From contig WGOC01000003.1 of the NCBI GenBank assembly GCA_016124235.1, positions 62,001 to 126,000 of the forward strand: a stretch of 64,000 bases of DNA. Reading direction: 5' to 3'. Position numbers and translations under genes: made by a program. The notes under the pieces were generated by a model that saw nothing but the letters and a program-made list of their open reading frames with translations, did no database searches and was not told the origin of the DNA. This document shows positions 1 through 8,576 of the stretch, in pieces. Numbering within the stretch: position 1 is the stretch's first letter; each line of letters opens with the position of its first letter. This stretch comes from a bacterium (GTDB lineage Bacteria; Verrucomicrobiota; Verrucomicrobiia; Limisphaerales; RI-55).

Positions 1-86
1 ACTTTGATCCGACGTTTCCGGGAAACTTATTGGACAGTGGTGGATCGAGACAGACATGTCCGAAGCTGATGGACTTCGCGGAGGAA

Positions 87-476
87 TTACGAACCCAGCC
101 GCTCGCGACCCGCGAAACCGGTGTCGACATCGTGCCAAAACTCGATGTCGTCCTCGTCCAGTTCCCAACACAGGAAGACTTCCCGACCGCCGATGATCGC
201 GGGAAAGTCCACGAGACCGCGATCCGGATCCTTGACGAAAATCTGGCGACGATTGAAATCCTTCAACAGCTCGTGGATGCGAGCCGTTGCCCGCGCGTGA
301 CGATTGACCGACGGCCCGCCAGTGTCCGCGCCCGGCGCCATGATCGAGCCAAGCTGGTGCTCCACCTGAACCAGTTCGCGACGCAGCCGCTGGATCTCCT
401 CCATGTGCCTGCGAATTTCCGGCAGCATTGCTTTCGCTTCTTCCCGGGTGTAATGGCGAGAGAACTGGAAGTTCAT
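87..476 (-). CDS. DUF2203 family protein
   Basis: The 129-residue protein has the layout of the DUF2203 family: a helical N-terminal half beginning FSRHYTREEAKAMLPEIRR, then a C-terminal part with the conserved CWELDEDDIEFWHD-type segment and an FAGR end. The family has no established function. The start ATG overlaps the TGA of the upstream TPR lipoprotein gene in an ATGA arrangement (474-476), so the two are probably translated together. It is the last gene of a minus-strand run that begins at hisG or purN. Family assignment is from the residue pattern; no role is claimed. Confidence 0.82.
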   Translation of the reverse strand: MNFQFSRHYTREEAKAMLPEIRRHMEEIQRLRRELVQVEHQLGSIMAPGADTGGPSVNRHARATARIHELLKDFNRRQIFVKDPDRGLVDFPAIIGGREVFLCWELDEDDIEFWHDVDTGFAGRERLGS

Positions 477-2227
477 TTTTCCTGCGAGTGCGGCTTTTCT
501 TCCGCTGCGTCCAGCTTCTTTTGCACGGCGGGATCGGCGGTGACGGCGAGCGATTTCCGCCAGGATTCACGAGCGGCCTCGAGTTGGCCGGCTGCTTTTT
601 GAATATCGCCCAGATGGTCAAACAAAGTCGCGTCCGGCTCTTCCTGATATTTCAAGGCGTCTTCCATGTAAGTGAGCGCGAGGTTGGGCTGATCGAGCCG
701 ATAAAGCACCCACGCCAGGCTGTCGAGATAGGCTGCGTTTTTGGGTTCGAGGTCGACCGCCTTTTGGATTAGTTTTCGGGCTTCTTCGAGGTGTTCTCCG
801 AGGTCGGCCCACATGAAGCCCAGGTAGTTCAACGCGGGTGCGAAATCGGGTTTCAAATCGAGCGCCTTTTTGAAGGTCGCGGCCGCTTCGTCGTATTGTT
901 TATTACGCTCAAGTTGCGCACCCATCTGGAAATAGAACACGTGATCCAGCCGGTTGGAATTGGTGGCCTTGGCAATGATCTCGGCCTGCGTGAATTCAGC
1001 CACGGCCTTGGCGTGCTCTTCCTTGCGCCCATAAACGGCTGCGGAGTAGTAGTGCGCGACAAAACTCTTGGGAAATTTTTCCCGCGCCTTGGCCAGCACT
1101 TCCAATGCTTCGTCATCCTTGTCCTGATCCATCAATACGGGCGTCAGGGAATAGTACGCCTGCTCAAAATCCGGCTTCAACTGAATGCTCTTGCGAAAGT
1201 AGTCGGCGGCTTTCTCCGCGAAGGGTTTGGCTTTTGCCAAGAACTCCTCGCGCTGGTCCGGATGATCGGTTGCTTTCTTGCGGAATTCCTCCGCCTTATC
1301 AGCCGCGACGCTGGCCAGGAGATAGTTTGCCTGAGGATTCGTCGGATGATCCTTGACCATCGCTTCGAGTTGCTTCAGTGCGCCGTCTGCATCCTGGTTC
1401 GAAATGTAAATTGCCAGCAGTTTCTGCCGGACAAGATCGCGGATACGAATGTCTTCCGAATTCTTTTCCAACACATCCAATAGGATGTCCACGGCGTGCG
1501 AATTGTCGCCGGCAAGGGCATATCCGTCGGCCAGTTTCAATCGGCGCAACGAGCTATTGACGCCAAGTTTGTTGGCGCGCTCAAGACAGGTCTTCAGCGA
1601 TGCGACGACGGCATCTCGCTCGGTCGGTTTGCTGCGCAAAAAATTGGCGTAAAGCTCAGCAAGATCGAGCCAGTAGTCGGCCGATTTGACGTCGCGTTTC
1701 GCGGCTTCCTCGAGTACCTCCCGGGCTTGCTTTTCCTGGCCCTGACTCAGACGAAGTGCGTAGAGATTGTAGTAACTGGCGATCGAATCGGGGGCGAGTT
1801 CGATGGCTTTGCGATTGGCCTTTTCCGCGTCCTTCTGACGTCCATCTTCGGCGTACAACATGCCGAGTTGAGCAAAGGCCGCCGCCGAGGCATCGGGCTG
1901 TTTCGCGACCAGTTCGGTAATTTCAATCGCGCGCGCCAGATCCTTCTTGATCAACAACCGCCGACTGACTTCCAAAGCCAGATCTTCATTGGAAGGATCG
2001 GCCTTGATCGACGCGACGTATTCGTCGAGCGCTTTGTCGGTATCGTTGCGCAGTTCGTAGATGAGCCCCGTGGCGTAGTGGGCCTGCGCATCGACGCGAT
2101 CCTCCGATTGCTGGTCCAAGGCCGGAGTCGAAAAGTCCGACCGGGAAGAGCGGGTGGCGCAGCCGACCATGAGCGCAAAAGCCACGACGAGCGACGAATA
2201 GGCGAGGCTCGACCGTGTTCTGTTCAT
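473..2227 (-). CDS. TPR-repeat lipoprotein
   Basis: This 584-residue protein starts with a lipoprotein signal peptide: MNRTRSS, a hydrophobic core, and lipobox LMVGC at about residue 23. The mature part is almost all tetratricopeptide-like helical pairs with the A...G...Y...A spacing, for example around the segment YDEAAATFKKALDLKP and again in the last third. TPR lipoproteins act as periplasmic or outer-membrane scaffolds; the partner here is unknown. It lies about 90 bp downstream of the tiny basic protein gene and overlaps the DUF2203 gene, which suggests one transcript. Architecture is seen directly; function is not known. Confidence 0.85.
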   Translation of the reverse strand: MNRTRSSLAYSSLVVAFALMVGCATRSSRSDFSTPALDQQSEDRVDAQAHYATGLIYELRNDTDKALDEYVASIKADPSNEDLALEVSRRLLIKKDLARAIEITELVAKQPDASAAAFAQLGMLYAEDGRQKDAEKANRKAIELAPDSIASYYNLYALRLSQGQEKQAREVLEEAAKRDVKSADYWLDLAELYANFLRSKPTERDAVVASLKTCLERANKLGVNSSLRRLKLADGYALAGDNSHAVDILLDVLEKNSEDIRIRDLVRQKLLAIYISNQDADGALKQLEAMVKDHPTNPQANYLLASVAADKAEEFRKKATDHPDQREEFLAKAKPFAEKAADYFRKSIQLKPDFEQAYYSLTPVLMDQDKDDEALEVLAKAREKFPKSFVAHYYSAAVYGRKEEHAKAVAEFTQAEIIAKATNSNRLDHVFYFQMGAQLERNKQYDEAAATFKKALDLKPDFAPALNYLGFMWADLGEHLEEARKLIQKAVDLEPKNAAYLDSLAWVLYRLDQPNLALTYMEDALKYQEEPDATLFDHLGDIQKAAGQLEAARESWRKSLAVTADPAVQKKLDAAEEKPHSQEK

Positions 2228-2316
2228 GGCGGGACCTTACAAGCGAAGCCTGCCGCCGTCCATGGTACAGGACGGCGGCAGGTAGCAACGAAAATGGAGC
2301 GAGTGCGGGCGAACCC

Positions 2317-2418
2317 TTACTTCTGCCACGTGCGCTTCTTATGGCGGTTTGCGCGGAGAGCCTTGCGGCGCTTGTGCTTATTGATCTTCGTCTTACGGCG
2401 TTTCTTAAGGGAACCCAT
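2317..2418 (-). CDS. 33-residue AURKAIP1/COX24-type basic protein
   Basis: A very short gene sits between hisG and the TPR gene. Its ATG is at 2418 and its TAA at 2317-2319. The product begins [20 protein letters not shown] and ends RHKKRTWQK; more than half of the residues are Lys or Arg. The pattern K-K-R-R-K then NKHKRRK, ending in HKKRTWQK, matches the AURKAIP1/COX24 domain known from tiny bacterial proteins and mitochondrial ribosome-associated proteins. By family knowledge it is probably a small ribosomal-subunit-associated protein. It is easily missed because of its length. Confidence comes from the composition and the motif rather than from any comparison run here. Confidence 0.8.
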   Translation of the reverse strand: MGSLKKRRKTKINKHKRRKALRANRHKKRTWQK

Positions 2419-2433
2419 ATGCTTTGTATTCGC

Positions 2434-3318
2434 TCAATAAACCACTTTGTTTAGTGGATACTCAATGATGCCCTCGGCACCAGCGGCCTTCAACTGCGGG
2501 ATCAATTCCCGGACGACGTGTTCGTCAATGATGGTTTCAACCGCCACCCAGCCAGTGAGCGTCAGGCTGGAAACGGTTGGATTACGCAACGCGGGCAGAC
2601 TTTGCAACAATTTTGGCAGGTTCTTCTCGGGTATATTCATTTTTAACCCGACCTTCGCCTCCGCCTCCATCGCCGCCCGCAGCAATAAAGCGATGTTTTC
2701 GATCTTGCGCCGCTTCCATTTGTCCGACCACGCCTTGTGGTTGGAAATCAACCGTGGCGTCGACACAAGCAGGGTCTCGACGATCCGCAATTTGTTGGCC
2801 CGCAGGCTGGAGCCCGTCTCGGTTACTTCAACGATGGCGTCGACCAATTCGTGGGCTTTCACTTCCGTGGCGCCCCAGGAGAACTCGACTTCCGCCTTCA
2901 CCTTGTTCTTGCGCAGCCACTTCTCGGTGAGCTTCACGACTTCGGTCGCGATGCGTTTCCCGGCAAGGTCTTTTACGGATTTAATTGGGGAGTTTTCGGG
3001 CACCGCCAGCACCCAACGGGTCGGCTGGCGGGAAATCTTGCTGAAAATGAACTCGCCGACTTCATGGACGTCCGAGCCATTTTCCTGGATCCAGTCAAAT
3101 CCCGTGATTCCGCAGTCGAGGTAACCGTGATCCACGTAGCGGCTGATTTCCTGAGCGCGAATCAGGCGGATTTCCAACTCCGGATCATCCACGTACGGAA
3201 TGTAGGACCGACTGCTGACCTGGACGTTGAACCCGGCTTTGGCCAGCTTTTCCAGCGTAGCGTCCTGCAGGCTGCCTTTCGGCAAACCGAGTTTCAATTT
3301 CGGCGGTTGTTTCTTCAT
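2434..3318 (-). CDS. hisG: ATP phosphoribosyltransferase, long form
   Basis: This is the first enzyme of histidine synthesis, joining ATP and PRPP to give phosphoribosyl-ATP. The 294-residue protein opens with [20 protein letters not shown]. It carries the PRPP-loop region [18 protein letters not shown] at about residues 160-180 and has a C-terminal regulatory domain of about 75 residues ([17 protein letters not shown] to the end). That makes it the long HisG form, which is normally inhibited by histidine and does not need HisZ. No other his genes are visible in the window. It lies 138 bp downstream of purN on the same strand. Confidence 0.96.
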   Translation of the reverse strand: MKKQPPKLKLGLPKGSLQDATLEKLAKAGFNVQVSSRSYIPYVDDPELEIRLIRAQEISRYVDHGYLDCGITGFDWIQENGSDVHEVGEFIFSKISRQPTRWVLAVPENSPIKSVKDLAGKRIATEVVKLTEKWLRKNKVKAEVEFSWGATEVKAHELVDAIVEVTETGSSLRANKLRIVETLLVSTPRLISNHKAWSDKWKRRKIENIALLLRAAMEAEAKVGLKMNIPEKNLPKLLQSLPALRNPTVSSLTLTGWVAVETIIDEHVVRELIPQLKAAGAEGIIEYPLNKVVY

Positions 3319-3456
3319 GGCTTCGAAAAAATCCCGCTCAAAAATGCTGGCTCAAGTCTTCCGGGAAACCCCATCGAGCGCGGGACCGCGTTGGTTTGCC
3401 AGTCTGTGCGGGGCAAGGGAATCTTTTTCTTTCGGACGGGCGGGCGCGAACGTTGT

Positions 3457-4077
3457 TCAAATCGTGAACGTGCGGCGTCCTTCGACGCGGATTCGGCCGG
3501 TGACCAATTGTTGCAAAGCGGCCGGGTAGAGGCGTCGTTCGACTTGTTGAATCCGCTCGTGAAGCGTGGCCGGCGTATCATTGCTCAACACCGGAACAGC
3601 CTCCTGCGCGACGATCGGCCCGGTGTCGATTCCTTGATCCACGAGATGGACCGTACAACCCGTCTGCTTGACGCCGTAATCCAGCGCTTGCTTCCACGCT
3701 CCCAATCCGGGAAACGCCGGCAGCAATGACGGATGAATGTTGACGACGCGATTTTGGAATTGGCGCAACAGCTCGCCTTTCAAGATGCGCATGTAGCCGG
3801 CCAGCACCACCCATTCAACATTGGCGGACGTGACCATCGAGATCAGCTTTTGCTCGGCTTCTTCATCGAGCTTGGAGCGAAATTTTCCAGGAGCCAAATA
3901 CTCCGCCCGGATGCTTCGTCGTCGTGCGAGTTCGAGAATGCCGGCTGATTCGACGTCGCTGATGACGAGTGCGATTTCAACCTCAAGTAAATGGTTTGTC
4001 ATCGCCTCAGCCAAGGCCGCAAAATTGGATCCTTTGCCGGAACCGAGCACGGCAATTTTGGAGTGAGAATTCGCCAT
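3457..4077 (-). CDS. purN: Phosphoribosylglycinamide formyltransferase
   Basis: This folate-dependent GAR transformylase transfers a formyl group from 10-formyl-THF to glycinamide ribonucleotide in purine synthesis. The 206-residue protein shows the PurN start IAVLGSGKGSNFAALAEA (the GSGKGSNF phosphate loop). It also has the catalytic-region pattern NIHPSLLPAFPGLGAWKQAL and, later, GCTVHLVDQGIDTGPIVAQ, with the usual H and D residues in place. Its length is normal for the family. It is the first gene of a minus-strand group, and the 236 bp upstream gap to glnB is where divergent promoters would lie. Confidence 0.96.
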   Translation of the reverse strand: MANSHSKIAVLGSGKGSNFAALAEAMTNHLLEVEIALVISDVESAGILELARRRSIRAEYLAPGKFRSKLDEEAEQKLISMVTSANVEWVVLAGYMRILKGELLRQFQNRVVNIHPSLLPAFPGLGAWKQALDYGVKQTGCTVHLVDQGIDTGPIVAQEAVPVLSNDTPATLHERIQQVERRLYPAALQQLVTGRIRVEGRRTFTI

Positions 4078-4301
4078 TGCGGGCGTGGTTTAGTCGGCGA
4101 ATCGCGAATCGGCAAGTACAACAACGCATCGCGGTCGCACCAAATTATATTAGGAAATTCGTGGAATTGCGGGGGCGGTGAATTGACGAGGCCGTTTAAA
4201 GAAATTTTCGCGACCAAGGGCGCGTGGTTGTTGCCGTTTGCGCGAGTGAACGAGTTTCCTGTTTACACTCAAGAGTCGGTTGTTAGACTCATCGGACTTA
4301 A

Positions 4302-4652
<351 letters not shown>

Positions 4653-5331
4653 GCGTCGGTTGGCGCGCCTCGTTTCTGCGAGGTGCGAAATTTCCCATTC
4701 AATTCAATTTGTCGGCGCACCGCTTACAGGGCGGTTCGGCCTTTTGAAACGCGATTACGTTGTCAAAAATGATTACTCACACACTAGGGTTCAACGAACG
4801 ACGAGAATTCCAGGAGGAGGTCACGTTCTAATGGGGTGTAATGGGGAGTTCCGATGTGGCCCGTCAAATCCAAAAGATTTGCGATACGGAAAGCTCGAAT
4901 ATTCTGCCCTCAAGCTTCCGTTCGAACGCGGAACTGAGTTGCGGTTGAGAGGGACGATTTTCGCCTCAAAAGACGGGCTCAGATGGCCTGTGAATAACTC
5001 GTGAATAATAGATAATATGTTGTCCTCGTCACCGTGTTCTTCATTGCGTAGAAAACGCCTCCGAAACCTGAACAGCTTACTCTCTGATGAAATTCAAATC
5101 GTCACGTCCGGCAGCGCATTCCCTCGACGGAAAAACGAGGCGTTGGAAATCAACGAGTTACGTCGACAGCTGGGCTTTTCGTTTCAAATCTGCCGGTTGG
5201 CCGCAGGCGCGGCATTATTCAGTGGAAACTTCAGGTGGTGAATAAAGGCCCTGTTTCAGGGCGTTACGGGCCGGTTACAGACGCCAGTGAATAAAAACAA
5301 GTTTTTTTGTGAAATCTACGTTTTTTAATTG
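4653..5331. other. Gene-free region upstream of dnaA with DnaA-box-like sites (candidate oriC)
   Basis: This is a 0.68-kb stretch without a convincing gene between glnB and dnaA. Read on the minus strand it holds four matches to the DnaA-box core TTATTCAC. TGTGAATAA at 4989-4997 is a full TTATNCACA match. CGTGAATAA at 5000-5008, GGTGAATAA at 5237-5245 and AGTGAATAA at 5286-5294 differ only at the last base. The first two are 11 bp apart and are followed directly by an AT-rich patch (5003-5020). The dnaA neighbourhood is the usual place for a replication origin or for dnaA autoregulation. The sites are seen; origin function is inferred. Confidence 0.5.
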
Positions 5332-6711
5332 ATGCAAAAGGCGGCGGAAAAAATTTGGGAAGAGGCACTGGATATCCTGCGCCAGATGCTGAACGCGGAA
5401 ACGTATAAGCTGTGGTTTTCGCGGATCCGGGCAAAAGCGATCAATGGCACCACCATTCACCTCGAAGTCATTGACGAATTCAACGGCGTTTGGCTGAAAG
5501 AAAACTACCTCGGTCTGATCTGCGATGTGTTGGCCCGCGTTTCCGGTCAACTTTGGAAGGTGGAGTTTGAAGTTGCGAAGACAGTGGCCAAAGCGCCGGA
5601 GCCCGCCCCGATGCCATTACCGGCTCCGCCTCCGCCCGCCAAGCCGGTTCACCAGAACGGCTCCTCGCGGGCTTCTGCCCAGTCGGCCGATTCTGTTTTT
5701 AATCCCGCCAACACCTTCGAATCGTTTGTCGTGGGCAACAGCAACACTTTTGCTCATGGAGCGGCGATGGCCGTTGCCCAATCGCCGGGCCGATCCTACA
5801 ATCCGCTTTTTCTTTATGGTGGCGTGGGCTTGGGCAAAACGCATCTGTTGCACGCCATCGGCCAACACGTTCAATCCCACAAGAAAGCGGCGAAAGTTGC
5901 CTACGTGTCGTCGGAGCGATTCACCAACGAGTTCATTGACGCGATTCAGAACAATCAACTGGCCAAGTTTCGGCGCCGTTATCGGCAGACGGACGTTTTG
6001 CTAATCGACGACATCCAATTTCTCGCCGGCAAAGAGCGGATCCAGGAAGAATTCTTCCACACATTCAACGCGCTTCACGAAGCAAGAAAGCAAATCGTGC
6101 TGACGTGCGACCGCACAGCGGCGGAAATCCAAAATCTCGAACAGCGGCTCGTATCGCGATTCGAATGGGGCCTGGTGACAGACCTGCAGCCGCCGGACGT
6201 TGAAACCCGTGTGGCCATTCTCCGAAAAAAGGAACGGACCCTGAACATTCGACTGAACGACGACATCATCAATTTCATCGCCGAACGGGTGAGAACGAAT
6301 ATTCGTCGGCTCGAGGGTGCGATGATCCGGGTGGCGTCGTACGCGTCGCTAACCGGACGCGAAGTCAGCGTCGACATGGTGGAGGAACTTCTGCGTGAAG
6401 TTCTGCACGAAGAGGGACGCCACAGTATCAATATTGAGGTCATCCAGCGCCGCGTGGCCGAGCATTTCGACATCCGGCACGCGGATATGACGAGCAAACG
6501 CAGGCCCGAGCACATCGCGTTTCCGCGACAAATTGCGATGTTTCTGTCGCGAAAGCTCACGGAAAGTTCGCTCAGCACCATTGGAGATGCCTTTGGCGGC
6601 CGCGACCACGGCACTGTTCTGCACGCGTGTCGTTTGGTAAAGGACCGCATGGAAGTCGACGCAAACGTGCGCCACGTGGTGACCTACCTCGAAAAGCAAC
6701 TGTTGCGCTGA
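5332..6711 (+). CDS. dnaA: Chromosomal replication initiator protein DnaA
   Basis: DnaA is the AAA+ protein that binds DnaA boxes and opens oriC. The order is: domain I (about 1-85, IWEEALDILRQMLNAETYKLW), a Pro/Ala-rich linker, and the AAA+ core starting at FESFVVGNSNTFAHGAA, with Walker A GGVGLGKTHLL and Walker B VLLIDDIQFLAG. Domain IV carries the DNA-binding signature GGRDHGTVLHACRLV. Two in-frame starts lie side by side, TTG at 5329 and ATG at 5332; ATG is chosen. The DnaA-box-like sites just upstream suggest autoregulation or an adjacent origin. dnaN is not next to it. Confidence 0.97.
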   Translation: MQKAAEKIWEEALDILRQMLNAETYKLWFSRIRAKAINGTTIHLEVIDEFNGVWLKENYLGLICDVLARVSGQLWKVEFEVAKTVAKAPEPAPMPLPAPPPPAKPVHQNGSSRASAQSADSVFNPANTFESFVVGNSNTFAHGAAMAVAQSPGRSYNPLFLYGGVGLGKTHLLHAIGQHVQSHKKAAKVAYVSSERFTNEFIDAIQNNQLAKFRRRYRQTDVLLIDDIQFLAGKERIQEEFFHTFNALHEARKQIVLTCDRTAAEIQNLEQRLVSRFEWGLVTDLQPPDVETRVAILRKKERTLNIRLNDDIINFIAERVRTNIRRLEGAMIRVASYASLTGREVSVDMVEELLREVLHEEGRHSINIEVIQRRVAEHFDIRHADMTSKRRPEHIAFPRQIAMFLSRKLTESSLSTIGDAFGGRDHGTVLHACRLVKDRMEVDANVRHVVTYLEKQLLR

Positions 6712-6822
6712 TTGGGCCGCTGCGCCGGGGAGGTCCACGATAGGCGAAATTCCCGTAACCAGTGGCTTCGATGGACCATCATTTCCCTTGCAGAGCCGTT
6801 GTGCCTGTGAAAAGTTCCGATT

Positions 6823-7590
6823 ATGAAAGCTGTCTTTTTTGTTAGTACGCTCACGTTTGCACTTTCGTTGCTGAGTTCAACCGCCGCGACCTCCCAATAC
6901 TCGCCCACACAGCTGGCGGCGCCGGCCGTCAATGCTGAGGCGAAGAACCAGGCGCAAATACAAGCGGCAGAAGCGGCAAACCAACGTGATGCCCGTTTCC
7001 AATCCCGTTACGGCAAAGCTCAGCGTGCTCCCCAGCAAGTCGCTCCCGCGACGCCCGCCGTGGTACCTGCCAGGCCCGGGGTGATCGTTCCGCCGGCGGC
7101 TCTTGCTCCCGTTGCAACGCCGGCTCCCGCGCAAGACGCACGCTTTCAAGCACGGTATGGGAATGTCAGTCGGGGGCCACGCACTGCACCGGCCACCCAG
7201 GCTACAGCGCCGGGGGCCGTGGCCACTCCCAATGGCGTTCCGGCGGCGGTACCCCTCACTGTGGAACCACCGCGCAAGGCAGATCCCGGGTTGGAAGATC
7301 GAATCATCAATTTCCAGCGGCAAAACGCCATTTCAGGCAACCGATCCGCGCAATACGATCTCGGCATGCGCTACTTGAAAGGCGACGGATTGGAGCAGGA
7401 TCTCAAAGAAGCAAGGCATTGGCTTCAACTGGCCGCCAAAAACGGGCACAGCCGGGCGAAGAAGCAGCTCGCCCAGCTCGACGAGGAATTGAAGAAGAAG
7501 GGCGAAAAGCTTGATGAGAGTGAAGCCAAAAAGCCTGAAAAAGCGCCGGAGGCAGACGCAAAGGAAGTTGAAACAGCGACGAAGAAGTAA
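6823..7590 (+). CDS. Secreted Sel1-like repeat protein
   Basis: This 255-residue protein has an N-terminal signal peptide (MKAVFFVSTLTFALSLLSS). A low-complexity Ala/Pro-rich middle carries two copies of the motif DARFQ(S/A)RYG (near residues 54 and 106). One Sel1-type repeat follows (SAQYDLGMRYLKGDGLEQD then A..WLQLAAKNGHSRAKKQL), and the Lys/Glu-rich tail resembles a coiled coil. Sel1 repeats are protein-protein interaction modules. It ends just before a strong hairpin terminator and converges with the next gene. No specific role can be given. Confidence 0.75.
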   Translation: MKAVFFVSTLTFALSLLSSTAATSQYSPTQLAAPAVNAEAKNQAQIQAAEAANQRDARFQSRYGKAQRAPQQVAPATPAVVPARPGVIVPPAALAPVATPAPAQDARFQARYGNVSRGPRTAPATQATAPGAVATPNGVPAAVPLTVEPPRKADPGLEDRIINFQRQNAISGNRSAQYDLGMRYLKGDGLEQDLKEARHWLQLAAKNGHSRAKKQLAQLDEELKKKGEKLDESEAKKPEKAPEADAKEVETATKK

Positions 7591-7617
7591 ACGCGAATTC
7601 ACCGGCTCAAATTGAAA

Positions 7618-7647
7618 AGGGCGGCCGTTCGGCCGCCCTATTTTTGT
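7618..7647. terminator. Hairpin terminator between convergent genes
   Basis: A perfect 9-bp GC-rich stem (agggcggcc / ggccgccct) with a GTTC loop is followed by TATTTTT on the plus strand. On the minus strand the same stem is followed by a short T-run, so it can end transcription of both the Sel1 gene and the convergent DUF6799-like gene. Confidence 0.85.
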
Positions 7648-7670
7648 CTGCAACGAAGGCAAACTTTCAA

Positions 7671-8402
7671 TCAGCGACGGCGGACCCCTTCAATCTTGAC
7701 CAATTCGCCCTCGCCCAAATGGGTTGTTTTGCCGTCCTTGCCAATGACCGTGCCGTCGCCCGTCACTCTGGTTCCATCTGACATCATCATCGTTTGCGCA
7801 GGACGGAGGGTAATTAGCGACCCGTCTTTTTGAACAACGACTTTTCCGTCTTTCATTGTGGCCGTATCGGTTGCCGGGATTTTTGAGCCACTGAGCATGA
7901 TGAGTTGGCCATCCAATAATTTGGTGGGATGTCCGGATTGATCGATGTAGGTGCCATCGGCAAAGACCTTGGAACCGTCACCCAGTGTGGTTTCGCCTGA
8001 GACCGGCTTCGCGACGCCATCCTTGCAAATGAGCACCTTGCCGCCATTTTGAGTGATGTGATCCATCACCGGCACGAGCGAGCCGTCGGGACTCTGGAGA
8101 TTGCCGTCTTTGCCGAGGATCTGGCCGTCCTTGAGTTTCCTTGGGCTGCCATCAGCGACGGTAAAAGTCAGATTCGTCATCACCTTGATTTTGAACGGCA
8201 TGACCACGGAGTTTGTGGGGGAGAATGCCTTACCTTTCGCTGTCGCGATCAGCTTGCCGTCCTCGACGCGAACCTGATCAACGCTTTCCAGCTTGTCGGC
8301 TCCTTTTTCGTTGGATTCCGATTGTTCTTGCGCGATGAGTTGTGCCGATTGGTTCAGGCAGAAAAGCGCCGCAAGGGCGATGGTTGTGAAGATCGATTTC
8401 AT
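7671..8402 (-). CDS. Secreted DUF6799-like repeat protein
   Basis: This 243-residue exported protein begins MKSIFTTIALAALFCLNQSA. The mature part is built from repeated short beta-hairpin units of the form DG...KDG...L.DG. One unit near residue 95 has LKDGQILGKDGNLQSPDGS, and the last is SDGTRVTGDGTVIGKDGKTT. This resembles DUF6799-type domains described in Verrucomicrobia and Bacteroidetes, but the family call rests on pattern memory only. Function is unknown; a small periplasmic or surface beta-solenoid is plausible. It converges with the Sel1 gene at a shared terminator. Confidence 0.62.
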   Translation of the reverse strand: MKSIFTTIALAALFCLNQSAQLIAQEQSESNEKGADKLESVDQVRVEDGKLIATAKGKAFSPTNSVVMPFKIKVMTNLTFTVADGSPRKLKDGQILGKDGNLQSPDGSLVPVMDHITQNGGKVLICKDGVAKPVSGETTLGDGSKVFADGTYIDQSGHPTKLLDGQLIMLSGSKIPATDTATMKDGKVVVQKDGSLITLRPAQTMMMSDGTRVTGDGTVIGKDGKTTHLGEGELVKIEGVRRR

Positions 8403-8576
8403 ATCAGATTTACCGTTCAGCCAGGGAATTTCGCACCAATTGATTATTGCTCAAGGCTGTCCGAAGAGTCCCTGGTTTGCAACATCTGTGCCTTGATCCG
8501 GGCGCGGGACAATTGCATGAAAAGCGGCCGTTTTGGAATCAAGGTGTCCAAAACATGGCCGACCAATGGTTTTGCC

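Noticed and set aside
4831..5004. 57-codon frame behind a GGAGGAGG sequence between glnB and dnaA
   Set aside because: Despite the ribosome-site-like sequence, the product resembles nothing, the spacing is long, and its end overlaps DnaA-box-like sites. A chance frame in the origin-like region is more likely.
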